Position numbers and translations under genes: made by a program. 64,000 nucleotides of DNA, from positions 28,746-92,745 of the forward strand of contig JARKNW010000032.1 of assembly GCA_029976075.1 (NCBI GenBank). Direction: 5' to 3'. The stretch is from Pleomorphomonas sp. (GTDB lineage Bacteria; Pseudomonadota; Alphaproteobacteria; Rhizobiales; Pleomorphomonadaceae). Numbering within the stretch: the first letter of the stretch is position 1; the number at the start of each line of letters is the position of its first letter. The notes under the pieces were generated by a model, which saw only the letters and a program-made list of their open reading frames with translations, was not told the DNA's origin and did not search any database. Shown in pieces: positions 27,361 through 36,107 of this stretch.

Positions 27361-27715
27361 ACGACGGGGCTGTGCCGTCAAGTCCCTTTCAGGTGTGTAG
27401 AAAGCGCGCTCGTTGGACGGAGGGCTGTGCACAACGCGGATTAAACTGTTTAAGTCGCTGATTAATGGTCTTTAATGGCGCAAGTTAGCAATTTGGAGGC
27501 CAGTGCGGCCCAGGCGCGGCTCATACTAACGTATGAAACAGGTGTTTCATATGCTTCTGGCCATAATCCGCGTATCTCGGGTGCCGCCGACGCGATAACC
27601 GCTTCGCAGACGGTGCTCATGCAGTTTGAATGGCACGAACGTTCCAAATGGCGAAAACCGACCGTGTGGAGCGGTCGGTTTCGGTGTGCAACTCGACGAG
27701 GGTGTTCGCTAAGGC
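27361..27715. other. Intergenic region between inositol ABC operon and metI
   Basis: No gene is seen. It contains AT-rich sequence around 27440-27480 and the perfect palindrome at 27532-27551. Confidence 0.5.
27532..27551. promoter_or_regulatory. Perfect 20-bp palindrome, candidate operator
   Basis: TATGAAACA, GG, TGTTTCATA: a nine-base arm on each side with a two-base centre. It has the size and symmetry of a binding site for a dimeric regulator. It lies past the end of metI and more than 300 bp before the inositol ABC ATPase, so the gene it would control is not clear. Confidence 0.45.
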
Positions 27716-28372
27716 TCAGGCCCGATGGTCCATGCGGGCGACCAAGCGATCGCCCAGCCACTGAATTCCCGACACCAGGACGATCAATACGACCACGACC
27801 GCGATCATGACGCCGGTCTCGAAGCGCTGATAGCCATAGCGTATGGCGAGGTCGCCGAGGCCTCCGGCACCGATGGCCCCGGCCATGGCCGAGGCGCCGA
27901 CCAGTGTCACCAACGTCACCGTGAATCCGGCCACGATTCCCGGCAGCGCCTCCGGTACCAGCACTTCGCGGACGATGGTCCAGCGGTTACCGCCCATGGC
28001 GCGAGCTGCCTCGATGAGGCCGGGATCGACTTCACGTAGCGATACCTCGGCAACGCGGGCGTAATAAGGTGCGGCAGCGATGGCGAGCGGCACGATGGCG
28101 GCCGCCGTGCCAAGCGAGGTGCCGACGAGAAGCCGGGTCAATGGAATCAGCGCTACCAGCAGAATAATGAACGGCACCGAGCGGAAGCCATTGATCACCC
28201 AGCCCAGCGCCCGGTTGACGACCAGATTCTTGGCAATCCCGCCGCGGTCCGTTGCCACAAGGATAAGCGCCAGCGGCAACCCGGCGACAAAGGAGATGAC
28301 GCCGGAGGCCAGCGTCATGACAACCGTCTGCCAGATCGACTGGAGCAGCAGGTTAAACAGGACGGGAGACAT
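27716..28372 (-). CDS. metI: Methionine ABC importer permease
   Basis: A 218-residue inner-membrane protein with five or so membrane segments. It carries the EAA loop EAARAMGGNRWTIVREVLVP seen in MetI permeases and ends with the usual GDRLVARMDHR tail. It forms the channel for D/L-methionine uptake with MetN and MetQ. Its start overlaps the end of metN by 20 bp, so translation is coupled. It is the last gene of the leftward metQ-metN-metI operon. Confidence 0.93.
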   Translation of the reverse strand: MSPVLFNLLLQSIWQTVVMTLASGVISFVAGLPLALILVATDRGGIAKNLVVNRALGWVINGFRSVPFIILLVALIPLTRLLVGTSLGTAAAIVPLAIAAAPYYARVAEVSLREVDPGLIEAARAMGGNRWTIVREVLVPEALPGIVAGFTVTLVTLVGASAMAGAIGAGGLGDLAIRYGYQRFETGVMIAVVVVLIVLVSGIQWLGDRLVARMDHRA

Positions 28373-29456
28373 GGCCTAGTACCTCGACACGGGCGTTGAT
28401 GGACCGGAGATAGGAGACGGCTTCGTCCACGCGGCCGGTCGGATCGCGCGGAACGGTGAGGAAAAAGCGCGCGACGGGCTGGTCATGGATATGGTCGATG
28501 CCGCCATGCAGAAAATGCGCCGATGGCAGGTGCTTCAGAATGTCGGCGAAGAGGCCGTTGCCAAGGGCGGGGTCGGTGAGATCGACACCGAGTACGGCTT
28601 CGCGACCATCGGGTGAGAGGCGCGTGGCAATATGCGCCGGCAACTGCGGTCGGACGCCGGAGAGAAGGCTCTGCGTCAGTTCCGTCTTTGGATCGGAGAA
28701 GACGCGCCCGACCTCACCCTCTTCGACGATCCGCCCAGCTTCGATAACCGCGACGCGATCGCCAATGGTGCGCACCACCTCCATCTCGTGAGTGATGAGA
28801 ACGACCGTCACGCCAAGCTTGCGGTTGATGTCTTTCAGAAGTGTCAGGATGGCGCGCGTGGTCTCCGGATCGAGGGCCGATGTTGCTTCGTCGGAGAGAA
28901 GAAGAGCCGGGCGGGCCGAGAGCGCGCGGGCAATGCCGACGCGCTGCTTTTGGCCTCCCGACAGTGCAGAAGGATAGGAGCCGGCCTTGTCGGCCAAGCC
29001 GACCAAGGCGAGCAGCTCCAGCGCTCTCGCTCGCCGTTCGGCCTTGCCCCAGCCGGCGATCTTCAAGGGGAGCGCGACGTTGTCCACCACCGTCTTGGCG
29101 GACATCAGATTGAAATGCTGGAAGATCATGCCGATCTTGCGGCGGATGGGTTGCAGCTCGCCTTCGGAAAGACCGACGATATCGCGCCCCTCGATTTCGA
29201 TGCGGCCGCTGTCAGGGCGCTCGAGACCATTGAGGCAGCGGATCAGCGTCGACTTGCCGGCACCGGACCGGCCGATGATCCCCAGGATCTCGCCGCGTCG
29301 CACTGTCAGGGATAAATCATCAAGCGCGCGGGTCGGGCCAAAGCTGCGGCTCACACCGGAAAGCGCGACGACCGGCGCCTCGGGAGTGCTTGATGCGGGA
29401 TCCACGGCCTTGAAGGCGGTGGCGGACGGCTGCGAGGTCACGTTTCTTCCAGTCAT
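28353..29456 (-). CDS. metN: Methionine ABC importer ATP-binding protein
   Basis: A 367-residue ATPase. Walker A is GRSGAGKSTLIRCLNGLERP, the signature is LSGGQKQRVGIARALSA, and Walker B lies in LLLSDEATSALDPE. A C-terminal NIL-like regulatory domain (about residues 270-360, with GGIDHIHDQPVARFF) senses methionine and slows transport in known MetN proteins. The N-terminus is about 25 residues longer than usual and Pro/Ala-rich. It lies between metQ and metI. Confidence 0.93.
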   Translation of the reverse strand: MTGRNVTSQPSATAFKAVDPASSTPEAPVVALSGVSRSFGPTRALDDLSLTVRRGEILGIIGRSGAGKSTLIRCLNGLERPDSGRIEIEGRDIVGLSEGELQPIRRKIGMIFQHFNLMSAKTVVDNVALPLKIAGWGKAERRARALELLALVGLADKAGSYPSALSGGQKQRVGIARALSARPALLLSDEATSALDPETTRAILTLLKDINRKLGVTVVLITHEMEVVRTIGDRVAVIEAGRIVEEGEVGRVFSDPKTELTQSLLSGVRPQLPAHIATRLSPDGREAVLGVDLTDPALGNGLFADILKHLPSAHFLHGGIDHIHDQPVARFFLTVPRDPTGRVDEAVSYLRSINARVEVLGHVSRPV

Positions 29457-29501
29457 GTCTCGTCCGGAGATGCCGCGCTCGGGCTCCCCCGATGAACGCG
29501 A

Positions 29502-29521
29502 TCCGGCGGAGGGCCGCCGGA
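29502..29521 (-). terminator. Hairpin between metQ and metN
   Basis: TCCGGCGG and CCGCCGGA pair over eight bases around AGGG. No T-tract follows. Such hairpins after a binding-protein gene often stabilise its mRNA or partly stop transcription, allowing more binding protein than transporter. Confidence 0.5.
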
Positions 29522-29552
29522 CCGCTTCTTCAACGTTCTTCCAGGCCGCCGG

Positions 29553-30392
29553 TCAATAGGCGGCGACGCCGGTACCCTTGTAGACCTTGTCGAACACGGC
29601 CTTGACGGTCGGGTTCTGATAGGCGGCCACGAGCTTGGCAACCCAGGGCTCCTTGGCGTCCGCCTCACGCACGGCGATGAAGTTGCGGTAGGGATTTTCG
29701 GCGGTCGCTTCCTGGGCGATGCGGTTCTCCGGTGTCAGGCCTGCCTTCAGTGCCCAATCGGTGTTGACCACGGCACCATCGAGATCGTCGATGGCTCTGC
29801 CGACGACGCCGGCGTCCAGTTCCTTGATCTCAAGCTTCTTGGGATTTTCGGAAATATCAGCGACGGTGGCGAGGATGCCGGTGCCGTCCTTCAGCTTGAT
29901 GAGGCCCTGCTGCTCCAGCACTTTCAGGGCACGTCCCTCGTTGGACGGGTCGTTCGGCACGCCAATGCTGGCGCCATCCTTGAGGTCGGCCACCTTGGCA
30001 TGAGTCTTCGAGTAGAGGCCGATCGGCCAGAGACCAGTGTAGCCGGCTACGACGATGTGGTAGCCGTTCTGCTTGATCTGGTTGTCGAGATAAGGCTTGT
30101 GCTGGAATGCATTGGCGTCGAGCTCGCCGCGCTCAAGCGCCTCGTTGGGCTGGGTATAGTCATTGAAGGTGACCAGCTCGAGCTTGAGGCCTGCCTTTTC
30201 GGCTTCCGCAGCCGCAGCCCGCCAGACATCCTCGTCTTCGCCCGACATGATGCCGACCTTGAGCGAGGTCTTGTCGGCAGCGTAGGTCGCCGTCGCGCCA
30301 AGGGTGGCGATGGACACCAGTACGGCGGCGCCCGCGAGGGCAGCCAGGCCGGCACGGCGTGTAAGGGCGGTGGCAAGGAGAGTCTTGGTCAT
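29553..30392 (-). CDS. metQ: Methionine-binding protein
   Basis: A 279-residue NlpA/MetQ family protein with a signal peptide (LAALAGAAVLVSIATLGA, then TATYAADK). Mature motifs: VGIMSGEDEDVW, ANAFQHKPYLDNQIKQNGYH, IGLYSKTHAKVADLKDGA and VPNDPSNEGRALKVLEQQGL. No lipobox Cys is obvious at the cleavage region, so it may be soluble in the periplasm rather than a lipoprotein. The start at 30392 gives a normal signal peptide; a frame to 30473 is too long. It leads the metQNI operon. Confidence 0.93.
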   Translation of the reverse strand: MTKTLLATALTRRAGLAALAGAAVLVSIATLGATATYAADKTSLKVGIMSGEDEDVWRAAAAEAEKAGLKLELVTFNDYTQPNEALERGELDANAFQHKPYLDNQIKQNGYHIVVAGYTGLWPIGLYSKTHAKVADLKDGASIGVPNDPSNEGRALKVLEQQGLIKLKDGTGILATVADISENPKKLEIKELDAGVVGRAIDDLDGAVVNTDWALKAGLTPENRIAQEATAENPYRNFIAVREADAKEPWVAKLVAAYQNPTVKAVFDKVYKGTGVAAY

Positions 30393-30681
30393 CTCGAAAT
30401 TCCTGTGAACGATCCGGCAGCCGGACTTCAAAACGACGGCGTCGTCTTCGCGGTAAAATATGGCAGATGCCAATTATGTGAGCGAAGGCGTGCGTGGCCG
30501 TTGTGCAGCGTGCTCATGAAAAGTTCGACCAACTTGCGCCATCAGAGAGGATGAATTTTCTAAGGCTGCCCGCTGGATGGGCTCCCGCAGCCACGACGCG
30601 CTACCGCCGTCGGATTATGTTGCCCGAAAATCAAGACATTACCCGCACGCGACGGACGCGCGGTCCATGCAAGAGGACATC

Positions 30682-32001
30682 ATGGTTGCCATCAGGCTGC
30701 TTCCGGACAACGACACCACCAATGGCTGGTCGGCCGTGCTGCCGTATCGCCCAACGAAGCCGCCGCTTGCTCACTCGATCTCGGTTGACTGGGCGGTCAT
30801 TGGCGCCGGCTACGCCGGTCTCGCAGCGGCCCGTCGCCTTGCCGAGCATAGGCCCGGCGATCGCATCATCGTTCTGGAGGCGGGAAGCGCTGGTGAGGGC
30901 GCGCAGGGGCGCAACGCCGGGTTCGCAATCGACCTGCCGCATAATGTCACGTCTTCCCTCGCCGAGCTCGAACAGTCGGCGCGTTACAAGCGACTTTACC
31001 GATCTGCCATCGACCATCTCGACGACACCATCAGGACGCACGCCATTGCCTGCGACTGGTCGCGCGACGGACGCTATCATGCGGCCGTCTCGCCAACGGC
31101 GGTTCAGTCGGTGCTGAAGCCGCTTGTCGCCGAACTGACTCGCTCGGGTGAAGAGCATCGCTGGGTCGACCGTGAGGCCCTCGCCGAAGAAATCGGCAGC
31201 GACTATTACGCGGCGGCTGTATTCACACCGGGTGGTTATCTCGTCAATCCAGCCGCGCTGTCTCGTGGTTTGGCGGACACCTTGCCGAGCAATGTCACGC
31301 TTTACGAAGGCACGCCCGTCGTCCGCTTCGATCCAGGAACGCCATCGCGCCTCGTCACGCCGGAAGGGGAGGTAAAGGCGCGCCAAGTGGTGATCGCCGT
31401 CAACGGTTTTGCCGACCGCTTCGGCTATTTCAAGCACCGACTCCTGAGCTTTGCAGCTCACGCCAGCCTGACGAGGCCGTTGACCCAGGCCGAGATCGGC
31501 AGACTGAAGGGAAAGGCCCGTTGGGGCCTGACGCCAGCCAATGCCTTCGCGGGCATCACCATGCGCCGGACCGCCGATAACCGCATCCTCGTCCGTCAGA
31601 ACGTCAGCTTCCGTCCCGATCTGCGGGCCGGCGATGAGGAGCGGGCGCGGGTGGCGGTGCACCACAAACGCCTGTTCGATCAACGCTTCCCCGAGCTTTC
31701 CGATGTCACCATCGCTCACACCTGGACCGGCTACATCTGCCTGTCGAGGAATGGCGCGCCCGGATTTGGCGAAGTCGCGCCGGGCGTCTGGGCTTCAGTC
31801 TGCCAGAACGCGGTTGGCATGACCAAGGGCACCATTGGCGGCCTGCTTCTCGCGGACAAGGCCGTCGGGGCGAGGAACCCGCTGATCGAGGATATGGAAG
31901 CCGTGTCGGGGCCGGCCTGGATTCCGCCGCGTCCGGCGCTCGATATTGGAGTCCGGACGCGCTTCGCCTTCGAACTGTGGCGTTCGCGCGCCGAGGTGTG
32001 A
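30682..32001 (+). CDS. FAD-dependent amine/amino-acid oxidoreductase (DAO family)
   Basis: A protein of about 439 residues. The dinucleotide-binding motif is VIGAGYAGLAAARRLAEH, near residue 33, and a typical second glycine-rich stretch is GAQGRNAGFAIDLPHN. The C-terminal half has YICLSRNGAPGFGEVAPGVW and QNAVGMTKGTIGGLLLAD. It resembles the OrdL/PuuB group that oxidises glutamylputrescine or similar amines. The substrate is unknown. The ATG at 30682 follows AGAGGA with seven bases between, so it is preferred over ATGs at 30577 and 30667. It is divergent from metQ, with a 289-bp gap. Confidence 0.83.
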   Translation: MVAIRLLPDNDTTNGWSAVLPYRPTKPPLAHSISVDWAVIGAGYAGLAAARRLAEHRPGDRIIVLEAGSAGEGAQGRNAGFAIDLPHNVTSSLAELEQSARYKRLYRSAIDHLDDTIRTHAIACDWSRDGRYHAAVSPTAVQSVLKPLVAELTRSGEEHRWVDREALAEEIGSDYYAAAVFTPGGYLVNPAALSRGLADTLPSNVTLYEGTPVVRFDPGTPSRLVTPEGEVKARQVVIAVNGFADRFGYFKHRLLSFAAHASLTRPLTQAEIGRLKGKARWGLTPANAFAGITMRRTADNRILVRQNVSFRPDLRAGDEERARVAVHHKRLFDQRFPELSDVTIAHTWTGYICLSRNGAPGFGEVAPGVWASVCQNAVGMTKGTIGGLLLADKAVGARNPLIEDMEAVSGPAWIPPRPALDIGVRTRFAFELWRSRAEV

Positions 32002-32086
32002 GGCATCAACCGCGTCAACGAAAGCGCGGACGATCGTCTCCGATCGTCCGCGTTGCCCAAGACTTGAGCTCTGGTCGTGGATGCGT

Positions 32087-33538
32087 TCACAGACCGAAGA
32101 TGGCGGGCCACCAACCGAAGCCTACGAACAGGCTGCCGGCAACGCCCGGCACCAGCGGCATCCAGCGCTTTCCGAGCGCCAGCCCCTGGCGCCGCAGGAT
32201 GCGATCACCGAGCCAGATACTCCAGACCACACCGATCAGGAACAAACCGCCCCGGATGACATGCACCCCTTCCATGCCTACGAACGTGTAGCGGAGCGGC
32301 ATCAGCAGTTCGGCACCGAGACCAATGATCAGGCTCATGAGAGCCACCGGCGCGTACTGGTATCCAAGCTCTGTGAACACCTGCCCGAAGCTGCCGTCGG
32401 CACCGAGCCGGTGGGCGATGACCGAGCCGATGGCGGTGAGACTTGCAAGGACGGCGGTCAACACCGCCATGGTGCCCAGCATGAAGCCGACGATCATCAT
32501 GAAGTCCAGCCACATGAAGGTTTCGGCACGTGCGGGATGAACGCTCATCAGCCAGGATGGACCAACGCGGGTGATCCAGTCGATGTGATTCTGGATTGCC
32601 CAGACGCCGAAGCTTTGGCGGATCGACTGATACTGCGGCAGCACCAGCCAGAGGAACCCACCAAGAGCCACGCCGGTGTCGAGGAACAGGAACCATGCTT
32701 CAGCCGGATTGGCGCGGTGGTCGCGGATGTCCTCGACCTCCACACCCGGGCGGCGAAGATCAAGCCGAATGCTGCCAGCCGCCTTTGGGTTGACGCAACG
32801 GAAACACTCGATGCAATGCCGGCTTTCGCACTTTCGCGGCAGATCGATCATGGTCGGGCAGGCGCCGCGCTCGGTATAGGCATCTCCACCGCTGAGCCTG
32901 ACCTTGGGTGAGAACTGCACGGCGCCAAGCCTGGAATAAAGACCGAGAACGCGACCGATCGGGCAGAGGTGGCGGCACCAGACGCGCTTGTTGCGACCGT
33001 AAAGGCCGCCGATGGCGATGGCCAGCAGCATGGTGCCACCGAACAGGCCTGCCGCGGCTTCCGGATGGTCCCGGACGCCGATCGTCTGACCGTAGAGCGT
33101 CATGATGATGAAGCTGAGCGCAGGCGTACCTTCCCACTTGATCCAGCCGGGAATGGCGCGCTGCAGGCCATATTTGTTGGCCCACTCGGAGGCAGCCCCC
33201 ATCGGGCAGAGCGTGCCACACCAGATACGGCCGAAAGCGATCACTGACAGGAAGACCAGCGGAAACCAGATGCCCCAGAGAAGATAGCGCAGGAAGAGCG
33301 TTGGATTGCTGAGGATGCCACTCTCGGCCGGCGGATCCGGCAGCAGGAGGGGGAGGCCGATCACCACCAGGAAGACGCCGAACATCAGCACCTGGATGAG
33401 GGTGAAGTGCTTTCGCCAGCGAACAAACAGCGCTTCGGTCTTGCGCGTGAATGCACCGCGCGAGTCGACACCTGCAGGTTCGATCATGGACCTCACGGCC
33501 GGGCCAACGAAGTCGTCGCCACGGGCAAGCCTGTTCAT
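32087..33538 (-). CDS. ftrD: 4Fe-4S polyferredoxin membrane protein of ferrous iron uptake
   Basis: A 483-residue membrane protein with several hydrophobic segments and Cys-rich loops: WCGTLCPMGAASEWANK, WCRHLCPIGRVLG, and CESRHCIECFRCVNPK with CX4CX2CX3C-like spacing for iron-sulfur clusters. In Bordetella and Brucella, FtrD is the electron-transfer part of the FtrABCD ferrous iron importer. The start ATG at 33538 has GGAGGG ten bases upstream; longer frames to 33691 are not supported. Unlike those operons, it is divergent from ftrABC here. Confidence 0.82.
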   Translation of the reverse strand: MNRLARGDDFVGPAVRSMIEPAGVDSRGAFTRKTEALFVRWRKHFTLIQVLMFGVFLVVIGLPLLLPDPPAESGILSNPTLFLRYLLWGIWFPLVFLSVIAFGRIWCGTLCPMGAASEWANKYGLQRAIPGWIKWEGTPALSFIIMTLYGQTIGVRDHPEAAAGLFGGTMLLAIAIGGLYGRNKRVWCRHLCPIGRVLGLYSRLGAVQFSPKVRLSGGDAYTERGACPTMIDLPRKCESRHCIECFRCVNPKAAGSIRLDLRRPGVEVEDIRDHRANPAEAWFLFLDTGVALGGFLWLVLPQYQSIRQSFGVWAIQNHIDWITRVGPSWLMSVHPARAETFMWLDFMMIVGFMLGTMAVLTAVLASLTAIGSVIAHRLGADGSFGQVFTELGYQYAPVALMSLIIGLGAELLMPLRYTFVGMEGVHVIRGGLFLIGVVWSIWLGDRILRRQGLALGKRWMPLVPGVAGSLFVGFGWWPAIFGL

Positions 33539-33694
33539 CGCGTGTCCCTCCGACACCAAAATCATCGCCGCGCCTCGCCCGTCCGCGAGGTGGCTTGAGA
33601 TGCTAATTGCTCGCACTAGCGTTTGCAGATCAAGCTGGTGGTACCCCTCACGCTCCCTAGCTGGCAGTGATAAATAGCTGACTAGTATCAATCA

Positions 33695-33711
33695 ATTAGA
33701 ATGGATCTAAT
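33695..33711. promoter_or_regulatory. Dyad in ftrD-ftrA control region
   Basis: ATTAGA, five bases, TCTAAT. It shares the CTAAT element with the second dyad nearby and may be an iron-regulator site for the leftward ftrD promoter. Confidence 0.45.
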
Positions 33712-33761
33712 CAACCGTCAGGGGTTTTCCTATGATTGACCTCTATGCCATATCGCTCATA

Positions 33762-33778
33762 CTAATGACAATCATTAG
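33762..33778. promoter_or_regulatory. Fur/Irr-like palindrome upstream of ftrA
   Basis: CTAATGA-CAA-TCATTAG, a perfect seven-base dyad. It closely resembles the inner part of a Fur box (GATAATGATAATCATTATC). It lies 16 bp before the ftrA start, where binding by an iron-loaded repressor would block expression. Whether Fur, Irr or another protein binds cannot be told from sequence alone. Confidence 0.6.
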
Positions 33779-33794
33779 CAACTAGGACGATGAA

Positions 33795-34337
33795 ATGCGC
33801 ATCCTAACAGGTCTGGCTCTGGCCTCCGCGGCCTTTGGTTTTACGACGAGCGCGTATGCCCTTGAGTATCCGATTGGTGAGCCGCAGTTTGGCGGCGGCA
33901 TGGAAGTCGCCGCGGTCTATTTGCAGCCGATCGAGATGGAGCCGGCAGGCATGATGTTGGCCGCCGACAAGGCGGATATCCACCTCGAGGCCGACATTCA
34001 CGCCACCAAGGATAACGTCAACGGCTTCGCCAATGGCGACTGGGTACCCTATCTCGACATCAACTACGAGCTGACCAAGGACGGAAAGACGGTTTCAAAG
34101 GGGCCGTTCATGGGAATGGTTGCCTCCGACGGACCGCATTACGGCGACAACGTCAAGCTCGATGGTCCTGGCGTCTATCAGCTTACTTTCAAGATCGCTC
34201 CGCCTCCCAGCACCGGTCACATGGCCATGTTCGGACGCCATGTCGACAAGGAAACGGGTGTGGCGCCTTGGTTCGAGCCGTTCGAGACCAAGTATGAGTT
34301 CACCTACGCAGGTACGGGGAAGAAGGGTGGCTATTGA
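33795..34337 (+). CDS. ftrA: Periplasmic iron-binding protein, P19/FtrA family
   Basis: A 180-residue protein with a 22-residue signal peptide ending AYALEYPIG. The mature domain has the P19 features: GGMEVAAVYLQPIEMEPAG and ADIHLEADIHATKDNVNGFA, with Met and His that bind iron or copper, and GHMAMFGRHVDKETGVAPWF. It binds iron in the periplasm for delivery to the FTR1 permease. It is first of ftrA-ftrB-ftrC, with the Fur-like dyad directly upstream. Confidence 0.92.
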   Translation: MRILTGLALASAAFGFTTSAYALEYPIGEPQFGGGMEVAAVYLQPIEMEPAGMMLAADKADIHLEADIHATKDNVNGFANGDWVPYLDINYELTKDGKTVSKGPFMGMVASDGPHYGDNVKLDGPGVYQLTFKIAPPPSTGHMAMFGRHVDKETGVAPWFEPFETKYEFTYAGTGKKGGY

Positions 34338-34698
34338 GCCTTTCTCCGGCACGACGCACCGGCGGCCGCTATGTCAGGCCGCCGGATGCCTGCTCGTGAT
34401 CCTCGCGGCGGCCGGTCCGGTCGCCGCTGAGGACGATCCAGTTTTCCGCATCGAGTTCAACGACGGCACCGTGACGCCGGCTCGCATCGAAGTACCGGCC
34501 GATACCCGTTTCGAACTGCAGTTGGTCAACGTCGGCAAGACGCCGGCTGAGTTCGAAAGCGTTCCCCTTCGCAAGGAGAAGGTGATTGGTCCGGGCGTCA
34601 CGACGTCCATGGTGATCAAGTATCTCGATCCGGGCGAATACTCCTTCTTCGACGACTTCCATCCGGAAGCGCCGCCGGCCCTGTTGGTCGCCAAGTAG
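34327..34698 (+). CDS. ftrB: Cupredoxin-like periplasmic protein, FtrB
   Basis: A protein of about 123 residues. It starts at a GTG (34327) that overlaps the ftrA stop by 11 bp, after a GGGGAAGAAG site. The signal peptide is AAGCLLVILAAAGPVAAEDD. The mature part is a cupredoxin-like sandwich (RIEVPADTRFELQLVNVG, GEYSFFDDFHPEAPPALL) with Glu and His residues as likely metal ligands. In the Ftr system this protein oxidises ferrous iron before import. It lies between ftrA and the permease gene. Confidence 0.8.
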   Translation: MAIEPFSGTTHRRPLCQAAGCLLVILAAAGPVAAEDDPVFRIEFNDGTVTPARIEVPADTRFELQLVNVGKTPAEFESVPLRKEKVIGPGVTTSMVIKYLDPGEYSFFDDFHPEAPPALLVAK

Positions 34699-34734
34699 GT
34701 GGCGAACAGGGCGGGTTCAAACGAGGTCTGCTCA

Positions 34735-35571
34735 ATGTTCGGCTCCATAGCGTTCGTCGTATGGCGTGAGAGCGTCGAGGCGTTGCTGGTCATCGGCATT
34801 CTCGATGCCTGGCTGCGTGCCGAAACGCGTGATACCGGTCGTGCACGCTTGTTCCTATGGGGCGGTGTGGCCGCCGGTCTTGCTTTTGCCGGCGTCCTCG
34901 CTGTCCTGCTGGTCGGGCTGGGCGATGCGATTTCCGAGGATGCACAACTCGCCTATACGACGGTGGTGGTACTGATTGCCGCCGCGCTCATCCTGCAGAT
35001 GGTTTTTTGGATGCGCAGACATGGCCGGTCCATGAAGCGCGATCTCGAAACGCAGCTTTCCAGCGCCGTTGCGAGCCGATCGTGGTGGGGCGTGTTCGTG
35101 CTGGCACTGGTTGCCGTCGCCCGCGAGGGCAGCGAGACGGTCATATTCCTCTACGGCATTCTGTCATCGGGTGCTGCTGGAGATCTGATGTCTGGTATCG
35201 GCGCCGGCCTGTTTGGTTTTGTGCTGGCACTTCTCAGTTATGGTCTGTTGCAAGCCGGCAGTCGGGTGTTGTCATGGCGGCTGTTTTTCCGGATCACCGA
35301 GATCATGCTCCTGTTCCTCGCCTGTGCCCTGCTGATGACCGGGATTGATGGGCTGATCGATCTCGAGTTCTTGCCGCGTCTTTCGCGTCGCCTTTGGGAC
35401 AGTGGCTGGTTGCTTTCGGATGGCGACGCGACTGGGGGCTTCATCTCCGCCCTGACCGGGTATCGGGCAACCCCCAACCTGACGGAACTCATCGTCTTCG
35501 TTGGCTACTGGGCCTTGGTACTGTTCGTGCTCTTCCGTCCGCAGCAACGGGTGAAGCCGGCGATCGCCTGA
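34735..35571 (+). CDS. ftrC: FTR1-type iron permease
   Basis: A 278-residue membrane protein with about seven segments. Both iron-binding REXXE-type motifs are present: RESVE at residues 11-15 in the first segment and REGSE at residues 130-134. It carries iron across the inner membrane. The ATG at 34735 places the first motif at the usual position; a GTG at 34699 in the same frame is less likely. It is the last gene of ftrABC. Confidence 0.92.
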   Translation: MFGSIAFVVWRESVEALLVIGILDAWLRAETRDTGRARLFLWGGVAAGLAFAGVLAVLLVGLGDAISEDAQLAYTTVVVLIAAALILQMVFWMRRHGRSMKRDLETQLSSAVASRSWWGVFVLALVAVAREGSETVIFLYGILSSGAAGDLMSGIGAGLFGFVLALLSYGLLQAGSRVLSWRLFFRITEIMLLFLACALLMTGIDGLIDLEFLPRLSRRLWDSGWLLSDGDATGGFISALTGYRATPNLTELIVFVGYWALVLFVLFRPQQRVKPAIA

Positions 35572-35595
35572 CGGTACAAGCTTTGCAAAATTCCG

Positions 35596-35630
35596 AAGCC
35601 CCGGCGATCCGTGAGGGACCGCCGGGGCTT
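35596..35630 (+). terminator. Probable terminator after ftrC
   Basis: AAGCCCCGGCG and CGCCGGGGCTT form an eleven-pair stem. The loop is 13 bases and the following tract (CGTGTATTTC) is only partly T-rich. It lies 25 bp past the ftrC stop. Confidence 0.6.
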
Positions 35631-35750
35631 CGTGTATTTCGATTTGGCACGGGCGCTCCATTGGTTTGGAAGGCGAGGAGGGAAAAGAAGTGCTCCAGCC
35701 CCGCGTCAGCCCGCTGCGGTACGAAATCTTTCGAATAAACGCCGCAGAAG

Positions 35751-35776
35751 GGAACCAACAGTTCGGTGGAAGTGTT
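35751..35776 (+). promoter_or_regulatory. Weak EcfG-like promoter upstream of the 48-aa gene
   Basis: GGAAC, 17 bases, TGTT: one mismatch from the consensus -10 CGTT. It lies about 80 bp before the small gene at 35858. Listed as a candidate only, because of the nearby exact sites. Confidence 0.3.
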
Positions 35777-35857
35777 TCTCCAATGAAGATTGGCTGATCG
35801 CCAAGCTTCGCCTGCAACGCCGGTTCATTTCACCGGTGACCAACTTGGGGAGACGTC

Positions 35858-36004
35858 ATGAACCGTCAGATTCTTGTTGCCGTCATTGTTCTGCTCGCCG
35901 CGGGTGTCGGTGTGCTCGGTTATCAGCTCTACGAAGAGAAGAAACAGCCAGACGGCGTCGAGATTTCCATCGGTGAGAAGGGCGTGTCCGTCGAGGGAAA
36001 GTAG
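35858..36004 (+). CDS. Small membrane-anchored protein (48 aa)
   Basis: A short open frame with a GGGGAG ribosome-binding site seven bases before the ATG. It has one N-terminal membrane segment (LVAVIVLLAAGVGVLGYQLY) and a short charged tail (EEKKQPDGVEISIGEKG, ending VSVEGK) likely in the periplasm. Proteins of this shape are widespread in rhizobia, with unknown function. It is 104 bp before another small membrane protein gene on the same strand and could be co-transcribed. Confidence 0.75.
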   Translation: MNRQILVAVIVLLAAGVGVLGYQLYEEKKQPDGVEISIGEKGVSVEGK

Positions 36005-36107
36005 ACGGCGGTCAAGCCGCCCCGGGCCTCGATGGTCCCTGACATGCAACGAGCGCCGCCCGCTCCATCCTTTTGATTTCGGTCGGCGCAAAAGAGAGGA
36101 TCAAGCG

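Noticed and set aside
30393..30681. Possible SAM-type riboswitch before metQ
   Set aside because: I looked for SAM-II and SAM-I core elements in the metQ upstream region and saw no convincing conserved core or pseudoknot arms.
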